Below are positions 5,280-5,639 of a DNA stretch of 5,639 bases, one piece after another. The notes under the pieces were generated by a model. That model was not told the origin of the DNA and did no database searches. It saw nothing but the letters and a program-made list of their open reading frames with translations. The stretch lies in NCBI GenBank assembly GCA_003241175.1, contig QFOI01000246.1, positions 1 through 5,639 of the forward strand, written 5' to 3'. Source of the stretch: Pseudopedobacter saltans. GTDB taxonomy: Bacteria > Bacteroidota > Bacteroidia > Chitinophagales > Chitinophagaceae. A program made the translations under genes and the position numbers. The stretch's first letter is position 1, and the number at the start of each line of letters is the position of its first letter.

Positions 5280-5639
5280 ATGAAGAATATTAAAATAGTA
5301 AAAGAAGCATATGATATATTTATAGATAAGTATAATGAATTTATAAATAATAGGACTGGTATAGAGTATAATACTAATAAAGATTTAGAATTATTAAAAT
5401 TTAATAGTAAAAAGAAAGATAAGGTACTAGCTATTCTATACTATATAACTAATTATTTAGTTTTGAATATTGAGGATTATTCTAAGAAAGGAATTCTAAT
5501 AAATAGGGATTGGTTTAAAGATTATTTCAAATTAAAAAATAATCAATATGCAACTGCATTATTAAGATTTCTTACCGAAAATAATATTATTTATATATTC
5601 AAAGATTTCAGTGTTAATAATCATAAATCCAGATTTTAT
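5280..5639 (+). CDS. AT-rich partial gene (3' end beyond the window), possible winged-helix replication or mobile-element protein
   Basis: An uninterrupted frame of 120 codons starts at ATG 5280 and runs off the right edge. The protein begins MKNIKIVKEAYDIF and is rich in Asn, Lys, Ile and Tyr. Hand counting gives about 19% GC, with frequent ATA, TTA and AAT codons, far below the neighbouring operon. Residues of about 73-119 (RDWFKDYF, then ATALLRFLTENNIIYIF, then NNHKSRFY) read like a helix-helix-wing unit ending in the 'KSRxY' turn that I associate with replication-initiator or plasmid/phage winged-helix proteins of Bacteroidota. That assignment is by eye and tentative. Complete codon continuity, a plausible start and amphipathic patterning support a real gene. 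Its function cannot be fixed without the missing part. Confidence 0.65.
   Translation, partial: MKNIKIVKEAYDIFIDKYNEFINNRTGIEYNTNKDLELLKFNSKKKDKVLAILYYITNYLVLNIEDYSKKGILINRDWFKDYFKLKNNQYATALLRFLTENNIIYIFKDFSVNNHKSRFY

Noticed and set aside
1..5639. CRISPR array or insertion-sequence ends
   Set aside because: No regularly spaced direct repeats and no transposase gene or paired terminal inverted repeats were found.

Overview
The window looks like a chromosomal piece of a low-GC Bacteroidota, probably of the Sphingobacteriaceae type (Pedobacter/Sphingobacterium-like). The reasons are promoter-like sites of the Bacteroidota form (TTG, about 20 bases, then TAnnTTTG), A-rich start regions without clear Shine-Dalgarno sites, a tRNA gene without an encoded CCA, and a dispersed 'CGTCATTGCGAGG...GAAGCAATCTC' repeat of a kind familiar from these genomes. 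The genus is an inference; no marker gene is present.

Layout. Bases 1-119 carry the repeat and a short AT-rich leader. Bases 120-1400 (+) encode a secreted acetyl-xylan esterase/cephalosporin-C deacetylase-type hydrolase. It converges, 13 bases apart, with a minus-strand membrane protein (1414-2337) that reads as two tandem HPP-like halves. Upstream of that gene come its probable promoter, an intrinsic terminator (2414-2438) and tRNA-Arg(CCT) (2451-2522, minus). Bases 2523-2904 hold no credible gene. They hold divergent promoter-like sites, a possible structured 5' leader, and a stretch resembling the first part of a tRNA-Leu gene.

Bases 2905-5170 (+) form a compact three-gene operon: an unrecognised 244-residue protein, a YqiA-type alpha/beta hydrolase whose start overlaps the previous stop by 8 bases, and an ADP-ribosylglycohydrolase (DraG/ARH fold) 9 bases further on. 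The last two are recognisable by complete catalytic motifs. Together the cassette suggests removal of ADP-ribose or related ester-type modifications, with the first protein as the unknown partner. This is the best candidate for an undescribed system here, but the functional link is inferred from gene order only.

After 5170 the composition falls sharply, to about 19% GC by hand count in the last 360 bases. An open reading frame starts at 5280 and runs off the window. Its C-terminal visible part resembles winged-helix replication or mobile-element proteins, so the right edge may be the start of a plasmid-, phage- or transposon-derived segment.
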